Shown here piece after piece: positions 38,602 to 47,682 of a stretch of 64,000 nucleotides of DNA. The stretch comes from Nocardioides conyzicola. Lineage in GTDB: Bacteria; Actinomycetota; Actinomycetes; Propionibacteriales; Nocardioidaceae. How positions within the stretch are numbered: position 1 is the stretch's first letter; the number at the start of each line of letters is the position of its first letter. The DNA lies in NCBI RefSeq assembly GCF_039543825.1, contig NZ_BAABKM010000003.1, positions 186,001-250,000 of the forward strand, in the 5' to 3' direction. The notes below the pieces were generated by a model. That model searched no databases and was not told the origin of the DNA. It saw only the letters and a list, made by a program, of their open reading frames with translations. Made by a program: the position numbers and the translations under genes.

Positions 38602-39906
38602 TCAACGATCGGCTGCGGTGACCCACGCCAGGACCGCGCGGTGCGAGGTGCGCGCGGACAGCCGCGGCTCCCGGTCCCACGGGTAGCCGTCGCAGTCCCC
38701 CTTCTCCGCATGGAGGCACTCGTTGTGGCCGCCTCCGCCCCACACCGAGTCGGTCCCGTCGCCGGCGTCGAGGGTGTCGTTGCGGTCGCCACCCAGGATC
38801 GTGTCGTCACCGCCGAGGGTCTGAGCGCTCAGCGGAGCCTCGAGCACCTGGACGAAGTCGTCGGCGTCGGTCCCGAGGAAGGTCCAGCGCTGACCGCCCC
38901 ACAGGGTGAAGGCACGGATCCCGGCGAACTCGACGACGCGTTCCCGGCTCCCCCAGGTGAGGCGCGCGGTCCCGGCGCCCCGGTCCAGGACCCCGACCGC
39001 TCCGTTGTCCTCGTCGTCGAAGACCTGGGGCTCGAGCTCGAGCTGGGCGCTTCCAGGACCGCCGTCGATGGTGCCGACGGGTCCGCCCCAGACCGAGCGG
39101 TCGATCAGGTCGAAGCTCGGCCCGCCGAGCACCGTCGTCGGGTGCGGGCTCCCGGCGATGATCATGTCGAAGCCGGCACCGCCGCGGAGTGTCTCCCAGC
39201 CGGCGGTCCCGATGACCAGGTCCCTGCCGTCTCCGCCATCGAGGACGTCGTCACCGTGGTAGCCGAGCACCGCGTCGCTCCCACCGCGGCCGTCGACCGT
39301 GTCGTCGCCCCGACCGCCGTCGAGCGTCTCGGGCAGGCGCGAGCCGAGCAGCACGTCGTCGTACGGCGTGCCGTCGACCTCCAGCCGTCGCTCCCGCACG
39401 ATCGTGTCGTGCCCCTCGCCGGTGGCGGTGCCGCCGGCCAGGTCGACGTGGACCGGGCGCGCACTGTGCTCGAAGCTGATGCGGTCGAGCTGCCGGATCA
39501 GGTCGGCGCCGCGGATCGCGGGGCCGGCATCGAGCAGGTCGTCGCCCGGGCCGCCCTCCAGCCGGTCACCCGTCACCACGAGGCGACGACCGTGCCGCTC
39601 TCGCAGGTCCTGGCCGCCGTACAGCCGATCGCCCCCGGGACCGCCGATCAGGGTGTCGGCGCCGTCGCCACCGCAGATGACGTCGTCCCCACCTCGCCCG
39701 TCGACGCGGTCGTCGCCGCCGCGGGCCACGATGACGTCACGTCCGGCCGTGCCTGTCAGCCGGTCGGCACCCTGGGTGCCCACCACCGTCGCCAGCAGGC
39801 CGTGGCAGCGCGGCCTCGAGGCGTCAGCCGATGCGGACGCGAGAGCGTGGGACGACACCGCGACCAACGGTACGACGAGCAGGACGCTCAGGGCTCGATG
39901 CAGCAC
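38602..39906 (-). CDS. Secreted RTX-type calcium-binding repeat protein
   Basis: A 434-residue exported protein. It has a signal peptide (residues 1 to about 27, MLHRALSVLLVVPLVAVSSH) and then many glycine/aspartate nonapeptide repeats of the hemolysin-type calcium-binding kind, e.g. GGPGGDRLYGG, GGPGDDLLDAG, DGGRGDDTVDGRGG and LGGDDTILGGDRNDTLDAG, grouped in two blocks around a non-repeat middle. Such repeats fold into calcium-bound parallel beta rolls outside the cell. No enzymatic domain is recognisable. A TAGGCT hexamer at 39948-39953 (minus strand) could be its -10, giving a leader of about 35-40 bases. Confidence 0.88.
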   Translation of the reverse strand: MLHRALSVLLVVPLVAVSSHALASASADASRPRCHGLLATVVGTQGADRLTGTAGRDVIVARGGDDRVDGRGGDDVICGGDGADTLIGGPGGDRLYGGQDLRERHGRRLVVTGDRLEGGPGDDLLDAGPAIRGADLIRQLDRISFEHSARPVHVDLAGGTATGEGHDTIVRERRLEVDGTPYDDVLLGSRLPETLDGGRGDDTVDGRGGSDAVLGYHGDDVLDGGDGRDLVIGTAGWETLRGGAGFDMIIAGSPHPTTVLGGPSFDLIDRSVWGGPVGTIDGGPGSAQLELEPQVFDDEDNGAVGVLDRGAGTARLTWGSRERVVEFAGIRAFTLWGGQRWTFLGTDADDFVQVLEAPLSAQTLGGDDTILGGDRNDTLDAGDGTDSVWGGGGHNECLHAEKGDCDGYPWDREPRLSARTSHRAVLAWVTAADR

Positions 39907-39947
39907 GACGGGCTCCCGGGAACTCGAGTCGAAGGCAAGGGCCTCGA

Positions 39948-39953
39948 AGCCTA
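39948..39953 (-). promoter_or_regulatory. -10 candidate for the RTX-repeat gene
   Basis: TAGGCT on the minus strand about 41 bases before ATG 39906. Unlike most promoters in this window it would give a leadered transcript. Confidence 0.35.
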
Positions 39954-40025
39954 GGCAATCGGGAGCCGGTCCGGGTCAGGTTGATCGAAGACGCCCCGTG
40001 TCTCGACACGCCGCCCCGTCTCCGC

Positions 40026-41711
40026 TCAGGCCTCGATCACCACGGGGATGATCATCGGCCGGCGGCGGTGGGTGTTGCTGACCCATCGACCGACGACCCG
40101 GCGCACGGTCTGCTGGAGCTGGTGGGCGTCGGTGTTGCCCTCGGAGATCGCCTGGTTGAGCGCGTCGACGATCGGCTGCTTGATCGCATCGAAGGTCGAG
40201 TCGTCCTCCGCGAAGCCACGGGCGTGGATCTCCGGGCCGGCGGCGACCTTGCCGCTGACCGAGTCGACGACCACGATCACCGAGATGAAGCCCTCCTCGC
40301 CGAGGATCCGGCGGTCCTTGAGGTCGGACTCGGTGATGTCGCCGACCGAGGAGCCGTCCACGAAGACGTAGCCGCAGTCGACCTTGCCGGCGATCTTGGC
40401 CACGCCGTCGACCAGGTCGACGACGACGCCGTCCTCGGCGATGACGACGTTCTCGATGCCGGTCGCCCTGGCCAGCTCGGCGTTGGCCAGCAGGTGCCGG
40501 ATCTCGCCGTGCACCGGCAGCACGTTGCGCGGCTTGACGATGTTGTAGCAGTAGAGGAGCTCGCCGGCGCTGGCGTGGCCGGAGACGTGCACCATCGCGT
40601 TGCCCTTGTGCACGACGCGGGCGCCCCAGCGGGCCAGGCCGTTGATGACGCGGTAGACGGCGTTCTCGTTGCCCGGGATCAGGCTCGAGGCGAGCAGGAC
40701 GGTGTCGCCCTCCTCGATGTGCACGAAGTTGTGGTTGCGCTGGGCGATCCGCGACAGCGCGCTCATCGGCTCGCCCTGCGAGCCGGTGGAGATCAGCACC
40801 TGGCGCTCCGGCGGCAGGTCGGCCAGGTCCTTCGTGTCGACCAGGACGCCCGGCGGCACCTTGAGGTAGCCGAGGTCGCGCGCGATCGCCATGTTGCGGA
40901 CCATCGAGCGGCCGACGTAGGCGACCTGCCGCTCGTGGGTGTACGCCGCGTCGAGGACCTGCTGGACGCGGTGCACGTGGGAGGCGAAGCAGGCGACGAT
41001 GATGCGCTGGCTGGACTCGCGGAAGACCTGGTCGATGACCGGGGTGATCTTCTTCTCCGACGGGGTGAAGCCCGGCGTCTCCGCGTTGGTGGAGTCGGTC
41101 AGGAAGAGGTCGACGCCCTCCTCGCCCAGCCGGGCGAACGCCCGCAGGTCGGTGATCCGGCCGTCGAGCGGCAGCTGGTCCATCTTGAAGTCGCCGGTGT
41201 GCAGCACCATCCCGGCGCCGGTGCGGATCGCGACCGCGAGCGCGTCGGGGATGGAGTGGTTGACGGCGACGAACTCGAGGTCGAACGGGCCGAGGGTGAG
41301 CCGGTCACCCTCCTTCACGACGTGGTGCACGGTCTCGCGGAGCCGGTGCTCGCGCAGCTTGCTGTCGAGCAGCGCGAGGGTCAGCTTGGAGCCGACGAGC
41401 GGGATGTCGCGCCGCTCGCGGAGGAGGTACGGCGTCGCGCCGATGTGGTCCTCGTGACCGTGGGTCAGCACCAGCGCCTCGACGTCGGCGAGGCGGTCGC
41501 TGATCGAGGACCAGTCCGGGAGGATCAGGTCGATGCCGGGCTGGTGGTCCTCGGGGAAGAGCACGCCGCAGTCGACGATCAGCAGGCGGCCGTCGTACTC
41601 GAAGAGGGTCATGTTGCGGCCGACCTCGCCGAGACCGCCGAAGGGCGTGACCCGGAGGCCACCCTTCTTCAGCTTGGCCGGGGTGGACAGCTCGGGGTGC
41701 GGATGACTCAA
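40026..41711 (-). CDS. rnj: Ribonuclease J (beta-CASP metallo-beta-lactamase RNase)
   Basis: A 561-residue RNase with 5'-exo- and endonuclease activity in RNA processing and decay. It has the metallo-beta-lactamase motif LTHGHEDHIGATPYLL, the beta-CASP region and the conserved segment VHVSGHASAGELLYCYNIVK. The start appears to be TTG (LSHPHPEL...) 12 bases after the dapA stop, with no strong ribosome site; coupling to dapA is likely. The dapA-rnj pair upstream of ftsK is the conserved actinobacterial order. Confidence 0.94.
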   Translation of the reverse strand: MSHPHPELSTPAKLKKGGLRVTPFGGLGEVGRNMTLFEYDGRLLIVDCGVLFPEDHQPGIDLILPDWSSISDRLADVEALVLTHGHEDHIGATPYLLRERRDIPLVGSKLTLALLDSKLREHRLRETVHHVVKEGDRLTLGPFDLEFVAVNHSIPDALAVAIRTGAGMVLHTGDFKMDQLPLDGRITDLRAFARLGEEGVDLFLTDSTNAETPGFTPSEKKITPVIDQVFRESSQRIIVACFASHVHRVQQVLDAAYTHERQVAYVGRSMVRNMAIARDLGYLKVPPGVLVDTKDLADLPPERQVLISTGSQGEPMSALSRIAQRNHNFVHIEEGDTVLLASSLIPGNENAVYRVINGLARWGARVVHKGNAMVHVSGHASAGELLYCYNIVKPRNVLPVHGEIRHLLANAELARATGIENVVIAEDGVVVDLVDGVAKIAGKVDCGYVFVDGSSVGDITESDLKDRRILGEEGFISVIVVVDSVSGKVAAGPEIHARGFAEDDSTFDAIKQPIVDALNQAISEGNTDAHQLQQTVRRVVGRWVSNTHRRRPMIIPVVIEA

Positions 41712-41723
41712 GTGGGGTCCGTT

Positions 41724-42620
41724 CTAGAGGAGACCGGAAGCGGCGAGGCCGGTCCGCAGCGCGGCCACCTCGTCGTCGGTGAGCGGCACCAGGGGCCCGC
41801 GCACGTTCCGGTTGTCGAGGACGCCGAGCAGCTGAAGTGCTGCCTTGGCGGTGGTGGCTCCGTAGTTGGGGACGCCCATGACGGCGTCGATCGCGGGGAG
41901 CAGTCGCGTGAAGATGGTGAGGGCCTCGGCGGTGTCGCCGGCCCAGAAGGCGTCGGCCATCGCCTTGGTCTGCGGGCCGGCGGCGTGGCCGACGACCGAG
42001 ACGAAGCCGACCGCGCCGTGCGCGAGCCAGGCCAGGTTGCTGATGTCGTCGCCGGAGTAGACGGCGTACCCGAGCTGGGTCAGCCGCACGCCGCGGGCGA
42101 AGTCGCCGACGGCGTCCTTGACCGCGACGACGGTCTCGAGCCGCTTGGCCGCCTCGAACGTCGCGAGGTCGATCTGGGTGCCGGTGCGCCCCGGGACGTC
42201 GTACAGCATCACCGGGACGTCGGTCGCCTGGCAGACCGAGGTGAAGTGGTGCAGGACGCCGGCCGGGCCGGGCTTGTTGTAGTAGGGCGTGACGAGCAGC
42301 AGCCCGTCGGCGCCGATCTTGGCCGCCTGCTCGGCGAGCTCGATCGAGTGCGCCGTGGAGTTGGTGCCGACGCCGGCGATCACGGTCGCCCGGTCACCGA
42401 CGGCGTCCTTGACGGCCGTGAGGATCGCGCCGTCCTCCTCGGTGGTGGTGGTCGGCGACTCCCCCGTCGTGCCCGAGACGACGACGCCGTCGTGGCCGTT
42501 GTCGACGAGGTACGACGCGATCCGGGCGGTGCCCTCGAGGTCGACGGAGCCGTCCGCGTGGAACGCGGTGGCCATGGCCGTGAGGACGTGGCCGAACGGA
42601 GCGGCGGGCGCGGACGTCAT
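41724..42620 (-). CDS. dapA: 4-hydroxy-tetrahydrodipicolinate synthase
   Basis: A 298-residue class I aldolase that condenses pyruvate with aspartate semialdehyde, the first committed step of lysine and diaminopimelate synthesis. The motifs GTTGESPTTTTEE, LLVTPYYNKPGP (Tyr) and VVAVKDAVGD (Schiff-base Lys) are all present. The start at ATG 42620 has a TAGCCT hexamer 7 bases upstream (leaderless). It is followed after 12 bases by rnj. Confidence 0.95.
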   Translation of the reverse strand: MTSAPAAPFGHVLTAMATAFHADGSVDLEGTARIASYLVDNGHDGVVVSGTTGESPTTTTEEDGAILTAVKDAVGDRATVIAGVGTNSTAHSIELAEQAAKIGADGLLLVTPYYNKPGPAGVLHHFTSVCQATDVPVMLYDVPGRTGTQIDLATFEAAKRLETVVAVKDAVGDFARGVRLTQLGYAVYSGDDISNLAWLAHGAVGFVSVVGHAAGPQTKAMADAFWAGDTAEALTIFTRLLPAIDAVMGVPNYGATTAKAALQLLGVLDNRNVRGPLVPLTDDEVAALRTGLAASGLL

Positions 42621-42627
42621 GTGCTAC

Positions 42628-42633
42628 AGGCTA
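42628..42633 (-). promoter_or_regulatory. -10 element of leaderless dapA promoter
   Basis: TAGCCT on the minus strand, 7 bases before ATG 42620. Confidence 0.6.
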
Positions 42634-42684
42634 TCGCTCCCGGGGATGCGGTCCGGTCAGCCGGTCGACGCGCCACGTCGCGCG

Positions 42685-43365
42685 TCACTTGTTGAGCGTG
42701 ACGTTGACCGACCTGCGCACCAGGTCGGAGGCCCGCTTGGTGTGCATCCGCACCGACACGACCCCGCGGAAGCCGATCCCGCCGGTCCGCACGCCGGCGA
42801 GGGTGCCCTCGAAGTGGATGGGCGCCCCGGAGTTGTACTGGGCGAGCGTCTTCTTGCTGGGACCCTCGGTGGACGTGCGGTGACCGACCCGGCCGCTGTC
42901 GCAGCTGTACTCCGGCGTCGCGCTCACGCTCCACGGGAAGCCGACCGACACCGAGACGTCGAGGTCGCACCCGGACTGGAACCAGCCCTGGGACAGGTCG
43001 GCCTTCATGTTCCACCGCTTGGTGCTGTCGCAGCCCTTGCCCCGGATCGGCCACCCGGTCGCCTTGACCGACGGGTTGGTCAACCGGATGTTCTTCCACT
43101 CCAGGGTGTCCTTGTCCGGGGAGTCCGGACCGTAGGCGTAGCGCCACTGGCCGACGATGTTCCCCTCGGCCTCGACGAAGACGCAGCGCTTCAGCTTCTT
43201 GGACCGGAAGACGAAGTTGGTCACGTAGTGGCGCTTCACCTTGTGCAGGCCGCCCGCCCGGGCGGAGTCGTGGGACGCCGACCTGTCGGGTGTCTGGGCC
43301 ACGACCGAGCCGGTCGGGACCAGCAGGGCCAGCGTCGAGACCACCACGAGAACGAGACGTCGCAT
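42685..43365 (-). CDS. Secreted protein of unknown function
   Basis: A 226-residue exported protein: signal peptide MRRLVLVVVSTLALLVPTGS with probable cleavage after VVAQ, then a basic beta-rich domain with four cysteines in the mature part (RCVFVE, GCDSTK, GCDLDV, SCDSGR) that could form two disulfides. I recognise no family. The start ATG has a strong GGAGG site. It lies between dapA and a luciferase-like gene in the same direction, separated by 64 and 80 bases, so it is probably a separate unit. Confidence 0.75.
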   Translation of the reverse strand: MRRLVLVVVSTLALLVPTGSVVAQTPDRSASHDSARAGGLHKVKRHYVTNFVFRSKKLKRCVFVEAEGNIVGQWRYAYGPDSPDKDTLEWKNIRLTNPSVKATGWPIRGKGCDSTKRWNMKADLSQGWFQSGCDLDVSVSVGFPWSVSATPEYSCDSGRVGHRTSTEGPSKKTLAQYNSGAPIHFEGTLAGVRTGGIGFRGVVSVRMHTKRASDLVRRSVNVTLNK

Positions 43366-43384
43366 CGGAACCTCCAGCCGAGAC

Positions 43385-43406
43385 CGCCGGGTCGATCGGC
43401 CCGGCG
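43385..43406 (-). terminator. Weak terminator hairpin after the luciferase-like gene
   Basis: CGCCGGG-TCGATCGG-CCCGGCG gives a 7-base-pair stem about 40 bases past the stop of the gene at 43446-44363. The loop is itself self-complementary. No T-run is present. Confidence 0.4.
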
Positions 43407-43445
43407 TGACGGCCTACTACCCGGCCCCCGGCGCCGACAAACGGC

Positions 43446-44363
43446 TCAGACGTGCGGCATGACCTCGGCGGCGACGAGGCGCAGGTGGTCGAGGTCGGCG
43501 AGGTCCAGCACCTGCAGGTAGAGCCGCTCGGCGCCGAGCGCGGCGTACCGCCCGATCTTGTCGACGACCTCCTGCGGCGTGCCGGCGAGACCGTTGTCGC
43601 GCAGCTCGTCCTTGTCGCGTCCGATCGCCTCGGCGCGACGCCCCACCTCGGCCTCGTCCGCGCCGACGCAGAGCACCAGGGCGTTGGACCAGCGCATCGT
43701 GGCCGGGTCGCGGTCCTGCGCCTCGCAGGCCTCGCGGACCCGCTGGAACTGCGCCTTCGTGGTGGCCTCGTCGACGAAGGGCAGGTTGAACTCGTCGGCG
43801 TACGTCGCGGCGAGGGCCGGCGTCCGCTTCTTGCCGACGCCTCCGATGAGGACGGGCGGCTTGGCCTGGGTCGGCTTGGGGAGCCCGGGCGAGTCGGTGA
43901 CCGTGTAGTGCTCGCCCTGGTGCGAGAAGCCGCCCTCGGTCGCCCAGAGGCCGGTGATGATCGCGAGCTGCTCCTCGAACCGGTCGAACCGCTCCCCCGT
44001 GCCCGGGAAGGGGATGCCGTACTTGGTGTGCTCCTGCTCGAACCAGCCCGCGCCGATGCCGAGCTCGACCCGGCCGCCGCTCATCTGGTCGACGTTGGCC
44101 ACGCTGATGGCCAGCGGGCCGGGCAGCCGGAAGGTCGCACTGGTCATCATCGTGCCGAGTCGGATGGTGCTGGTGTCGCGGGCGAGGCCGGCCAGCGTGA
44201 TCCACGCGTCGCTCGGCCCTGGCAGCCCGTCGGTGCCCATCGCGAGGTAGTGGTCGGAGCGGAAGAACGCCCCGAACCCGAGCCTCTCGGCCTCCTGGGC
44301 GACCGCCACCAGGTCGTCGTACGTGGCCCCCTGCTGGGGTTCGGTGAAGATGCGCAGCTCCAT
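43446..44363 (-). CDS. LLM-class (luciferase-like, F420-dependent type) oxidoreductase
   Basis: A 305-residue TIM-barrel flavin/F420 enzyme beginning MELRIFTEPQQGATYDDLVA. It carries the luciferase-like blocks LGFGAFFRSDHYLAMG, GRVELGIGAGWFEQEHTKYG and KPPVLIGGVGKKRTPALAA. The substrate is unknown; actinobacteria have many paralogues, most of them F420-dependent. A CAGGTT hexamer lies 6 bases before ATG 44363 as a weak leaderless -10 candidate. A large palindrome separates it from folA. Confidence 0.9.
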   Translation of the reverse strand: MELRIFTEPQQGATYDDLVAVAQEAERLGFGAFFRSDHYLAMGTDGLPGPSDAWITLAGLARDTSTIRLGTMMTSATFRLPGPLAISVANVDQMSGGRVELGIGAGWFEQEHTKYGIPFPGTGERFDRFEEQLAIITGLWATEGGFSHQGEHYTVTDSPGLPKPTQAKPPVLIGGVGKKRTPALAATYADEFNLPFVDEATTKAQFQRVREACEAQDRDPATMRWSNALVLCVGADEAEVGRRAEAIGRDKDELRDNGLAGTPQEVVDKIGRYAALGAERLYLQVLDLADLDHLRLVAAEVMPHV

Positions 44364-44385
44364 GGGGTCAACCTGTCACGGCGCA

Positions 44386-44456
44386 TGTAACGCCGGGTTA
44401 CTGGCTCTACCCACCAGGTTGCAGCACCCGGCCAGAGCCAGTAACCCGGCGTTACA
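44386..44456. repeat. Large palindrome overlapping the folA stop codon
   Basis: Perfect inverted repeats of 23 bases, 44386-44408 and 44434-44456, are separated by 25 bases. Each arm contains a smaller hairpin, GTAAC-GCCGG-GTTAC. The folA stop codon TAA lies inside the right arm (44452-44454). It could terminate folA transcription, but no T-run follows. Confidence 0.85.
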
Positions 44457-44931
44457 GCCGATCGGCCGCGCGCACCAGGTGCACCCGCTCGTAGCCCTCG
44501 AACACCTCGCGGGAGGTCTCCAGCCACGCGGCGGGGTCGTACGCCGGGTAGCGGACGTCGCCCTCGGGCTCGAGCGGGACCTCGCTGATCACCTGGTCGG
44601 TGGCGACGGGGAGCGCGGCGGCGTACACCTGCGCCCCACCGACGACCATCAGGTCGCCAGGCAGCGTCGCGCCCAGCGCGAGAGCGTCCTCGAGCGCGTG
44701 CGCGACCAGCACGCCGTCGGCGGACCACGACGGATCGCGGGTGAGCACGATCGTGGTGCGCCCGGGCAGGGGCCGGCCGATCGAGTCGTACGTCGTGCGC
44801 CCCATCAGCAGGGTGTGCCCCATGGTCAGCTCCTTGAAGGCGCGCTGCTCACCGGGGATCCGCCACGGGATGTCGGGGCCGTTGCCGATCACGCCGTTGC
44901 GGGCGACGGCGGCGACCAGGACGATCCTCAT
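44452..44931 (-). CDS. folA: Dihydrofolate reductase
   Basis: A 159-residue enzyme that reduces dihydrofolate to tetrahydrofolate with NADPH. It begins [20 protein letters not shown] with the family pattern [20 protein letters not shown], then [20 protein letters not shown] and [12 protein letters not shown]. Its ATG overlaps the thyA stop by 4 bases (ATGA), the classical thyA-folA pair in which FolA recycles the dihydrofolate made by ThyA. Confidence 0.96.
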   Translation of the reverse strand: MRIVLVAAVARNGVIGNGPDIPWRIPGEQRAFKELTMGHTLLMGRTTYDSIGRPLPGRTTIVLTRDPSWSADGVLVAHALEDALALGATLPGDLMVVGGAQVYAAALPVATDQVISEVPLEPEGDVRYPAYDPAAWLETSREVFEGYERVHLVRAADRL

Positions 44932-45722
44932 ACGGCGATGGGCGCCTTGATCCCCGGGTGGGGGTCGTAGCCCTCGACGCTGATGTGCTCGAGGTCGAAG
45001 GCGTCGAGCGCGGTGACGGAGGTGTCGAGCACCAGCCGCGGCAGCGGCCGCGGGGTGCGGGTCAGCTGCAGCTGCGCCTGCTCGAGGTGGTTGGAGTAGA
45101 GGTGGGCGTCGCCGAGGGTGTGCACGAAGTCGCCGACCTCGAGCCCGGTCACCTGGGCGACCATGTGGGTGAGCAGGGCGTACGACGCGATGTTGAAGGG
45201 CACGCCGAGGAAGACGTCGGCCGAGCGCTGGTAGAGCTGGCAGCTGAGCCGCCCGTCAGCGACGTAGAACTGGAACATCGTGTGGCACGGCGCCAGCGCC
45301 ATGTCGGGGATGTCGGCGACGTTCCAGGCCGAGACGATGTGGCGGCGCGAGTCGGGGTTGGCCCGGATCTGGTCGACGACCTGCGCGATCTGGTCGACGT
45401 GCCGGCCGTCGGGCGTCGGCCACGAGCGCCACTGGTAGCCGTAGACCGGTCCGAGGTCGCCGTTGTCGTCGGCCCACTCGTCCCAGATCGAGATGCCGCG
45501 GTCCTGCAGCCACTTCACGTTGGTGTCGCCCCGCAGGAACCACAGCAGCTCGCCGAAGACCGAGCGGGTGTGCACCTTCTTCGTGGTCACCAGCGGGAAG
45601 CCGGCGGTCAGGTCGAAGCGCATCTGGTGACCGAAGACCGAGCGGGTGCCGGTGCCGGTGCGGTCGCTCTTCTCCACGCCCTCGTCGAGGATCCGCTGGA
45701 GGAGGTCGAGGTAGGTCTGCAC
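44928..45722 (-). CDS. thyA: Thymidylate synthase (folate-dependent, ThyA type)
   Basis: A 264-residue enzyme methylating dUMP to dTMP. The catalytic cysteine lies in [14 protein letters not shown], and [20 protein letters not shown] and [16 protein letters not shown] are family hallmarks. GTG 45722 was chosen ([15 protein letters not shown]) because a TACTCT hexamer sits 6 bases upstream and the length then equals that of the E. coli enzyme. An upstream ATG at 45761 would include the promoter. It is coupled to folA. Confidence 0.96.
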   Translation of the reverse strand: MQTYLDLLQRILDEGVEKSDRTGTGTRSVFGHQMRFDLTAGFPLVTTKKVHTRSVFGELLWFLRGDTNVKWLQDRGISIWDEWADDNGDLGPVYGYQWRSWPTPDGRHVDQIAQVVDQIRANPDSRRHIVSAWNVADIPDMALAPCHTMFQFYVADGRLSCQLYQRSADVFLGVPFNIASYALLTHMVAQVTGLEVGDFVHTLGDAHLYSNHLEQAQLQLTRTPRPLPRLVLDTSVTALDAFDLEHISVEGYDPHPGIKAPIAV

Positions 45723-45728
45723 GGTCCG

Positions 45729-45734
45729 AGAGTA
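45729..45734 (-). promoter_or_regulatory. -10 element of leaderless thyA promoter
   Basis: TACTCT on the minus strand, 6 bases before GTG 45722. It lies in the 16-base gap after the PhzF gene. Confidence 0.6.
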
Positions 45735-45738
45735 GTCC

Positions 45739-46554
45739 TCAGAGATCGACGGTTCCGGCAACGGTCGTGCGCGTCTCGCCGCCCACCCAGACGTCGCCGT
45801 CCACGAGCTCGACGTGCACCCGGCCGACCCGCTGCAGCGCGGTCCCCTGCGAGGCGACGTACGACGAGGGCAGGCGCCCGCCCGCGAGCCACTGGCCGAT
45901 CCCGGCGTTGAGCGAGCCGGTCACCGGGTCCTCCGGCATCCCGTAGCCCGGGCAGAACGCGCGCACCTCCACGGCGAGCGGGCCGTCGGCGTACGGCCCG
46001 ACGACCCCGATCTTGAGGTCGCCGAACGCCGCCCAGTCCGGCTCCAGCGCGAGCACCGCCGCGGCGTCGGCCAGGAGCACGCCGACCCAGCCCGGGCCGT
46101 TGTCGATCCAGGTCGTCTCGACGACCGCCGCCTCCGGGAGCCGCAGCGCCGCGCAGATGCGGACGACGTCGGCGGCGTCGACCGGTCCCGACCGCGTCAG
46201 CGGCGGTGCGGCGAACGCGAGCGTGTCCCCGCGGCGGATCGTCACCAGGCCCGCCCCGCACTCCTGCACGAGGTCGGTCCCGGCTGGCACTCCCCCGGCC
46301 TCGAGCCAGGCGTGCGCGCTGCCGAGGGTCGGGTGCCCGGCGAAGGGCAGCTCGCCTCCCGGCGTCCAGATCCGCAGCCGGTAGTCGGCGGCCGGGTCGG
46401 TGGGCTCGAGCAGGAAGGTGGTCTCGGACAGGTTGGTCCAGCGGGCGAAGGCCGCCATCTGGTCGTCGGTGAGCGCGTCCGCACCGTGCACGACCGCGAC
46501 CGGGTTGCCACGCAGCGGCTCGCTGGAGAAGACGTCGACCTGGCGGAAGTCCAT
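45739..46554 (-). CDS. PhzF-family isomerase/epimerase-like protein
   Basis: A 271-residue protein of the PhzF/diaminopimelate-epimerase fold: [20 protein letters not shown] at the start, [11 protein letters not shown] with the conserved Glu, [20 protein letters not shown], and [20 protein letters not shown]. No phenazine genes are nearby, so the phenazine name is a family label only; the substrate is unknown. It ends 16 bases before thyA, which has its own promoter. Confidence 0.9.
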   Translation of the reverse strand: MDFRQVDVFSSEPLRGNPVAVVHGADALTDDQMAAFARWTNLSETTFLLEPTDPAADYRLRIWTPGGELPFAGHPTLGSAHAWLEAGGVPAGTDLVQECGAGLVTIRRGDTLAFAAPPLTRSGPVDAADVVRICAALRLPEAAVVETTWIDNGPGWVGVLLADAAAVLALEPDWAAFGDLKIGVVGPYADGPLAVEVRAFCPGYGMPEDPVTGSLNAGIGQWLAGGRLPSSYVASQGTALQRVGRVHVELVDGDVWVGGETRTTVAGTVDL

Positions 46555-46560
46555 GCGCCA

Positions 46561-46566
46561 AAACTA
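46561..46566 (-). promoter_or_regulatory. -10 element of leaderless PhzF-gene promoter
   Basis: TAGTTT on the minus strand, 6 bases before ATG 46554. Its TAG is also the stop codon of the upstream gene (46564-46566). Confidence 0.55.
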
Positions 46567-47682
46567 GTGCGCCAGGATCGGGCGGTCCGTCCCGGACTGC
46601 ACCGGCGCGACGTCGGTGCACCTGCCGCCGGTCAGGTCGCAGGTCCGCAGCACCAGCAGCGGGTCGACGTTGCCGTCGATGTCCGACCCGCCGACCAGGT
46701 CGGCGACCTGCGCGACCAGGTAGACCGCGGTGTTGCCCTCGCCGAACGTCGCGTCGACGGCACGCTCGTCGATGCTGAGGCCGGCGCGCTTGCGGTCCCC
46801 GGAGCGTGCGTCGTACAACAGCGGCCGGAACGGCTGGCCCTCCGCGACCTCGGGGTCGGGCTTCCGGGTGAGGACCAGGACGCCGCCCGGAGAGATCTGC
46901 GCCCCGGTGCCGGGCCGGACGAACGAGACGTTGAAGAACCCCTGCTCCATCTCGATCGACCCGTCGAGCTGGTAGACGCGGTTGCGGGACTCGACGTCGA
47001 GCAGCCCGTCGCGCTCGAGCCGCACCGGAGGGCCGTCTCCCGGCACCCACGAGAAGGTCCCGTCCGCCTCCTCGTAGAAGACCTGCCGCTGGTCGATCGC
47101 GACCAGGCGTACGTCGGTCGACGGGAGGTCCCGCGAGTCGAGCAGCTCGCCCGCGTTCACGTCGTACACGTCCAGCGTCGGTGCGTCCCCGTCGCCGTCG
47201 CCCGGGTCGACCCAGGCCGCCCAGCCCTCCTCCCGGGACGCCAGCAGGGGGCTGTCCACCACCTTGCGCCCGAGCCGCCGGCGCTCGCCGTCCGCGGCGA
47301 CGAAGGCGACCGTGCCCTCGTGGTCGCCGTACACCACGCCCCCGTTGAGCTCGGCGAGGTCGGTCAGGGGTGGCACCGCGACGGCGACCTTCTGGAGGTG
47401 CAGGGAGCCGTTGGCGTACCACGCCACCTTCACGGGGTTGGGCGCGCGCGTGACGGCCACCGGTGCCAGGTCCTTCGGGGGCGGCGCGGGCGACTCCCGC
47501 TGTGCCCACCAGGTCAGCCCGCCGACCACGACCGCAGCGGACGCCACGCCGACGACGACCAGGCGCAGGCGCCGCCGACGCTGCGCCCGGGCGTCCGCGA
47601 CGACCCCGTCGACCGGGGCCGCGGACACCTCGATCGACTCGCTCGCGCGGCGGAAGATCTCGACCGCTCGCTCGTGGGTCAT
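46564..47682 (-). CDS. Single-pass membrane protein paired with a sigma factor
   Basis: A 372-residue protein. About 40 cytoplasmic residues (MTHERAVEIFRRASESIEVS) are followed by one transmembrane helix (LRLVVVGVASAAVVVGGLTWW) and a large outer domain with beta-propeller-like repeats (GVVYGDHEGTVAFVAADGE, LLDVESRNRVYQLDGS). The start overlaps the sigma factor stop by 4 bases. Position and topology fit a regulator of that sigma factor, but no zinc anti-sigma motif is visible in the short N terminus, so anti-sigma function is inferred only. Confidence 0.75.
   Translation of the reverse strand: MTHERAVEIFRRASESIEVSAAPVDGVVADARAQRRRRLRLVVVGVASAAVVVGGLTWWAQRESPAPPPKDLAPVAVTRAPNPVKVAWYANGSLHLQKVAVAVPPLTDLAELNGGVVYGDHEGTVAFVAADGERRRLGRKVVDSPLLASREEGWAAWVDPGDGDGDAPTLDVYDVNAGELLDSRDLPSTDVRLVAIDQRQVFYEEADGTFSWVPGDGPPVRLERDGLLDVESRNRVYQLDGSIEMEQGFFNVSFVRPGTGAQISPGGVLVLTRKPDPEVAEGQPFRPLLYDARSGDRKRAGLSIDERAVDATFGEGNTAVYLVAQVADLVGGSDIDGNVDPLLVLRTCDLTGGRCTDVAPVQSGTDRPILAH

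Noticed and set aside
39997..40010. CGTGT-CTCG-ACACG as the rnj terminator
   Set aside because: Only a 5-base-pair stem without a T-run; too weak to annotate.
45723..45761. Upstream ATG start for thyA giving 13 more residues
   Set aside because: The extension covers the -10 hexamer and overlaps the end of the PhzF gene; GTG 45722 gives the usual family length.
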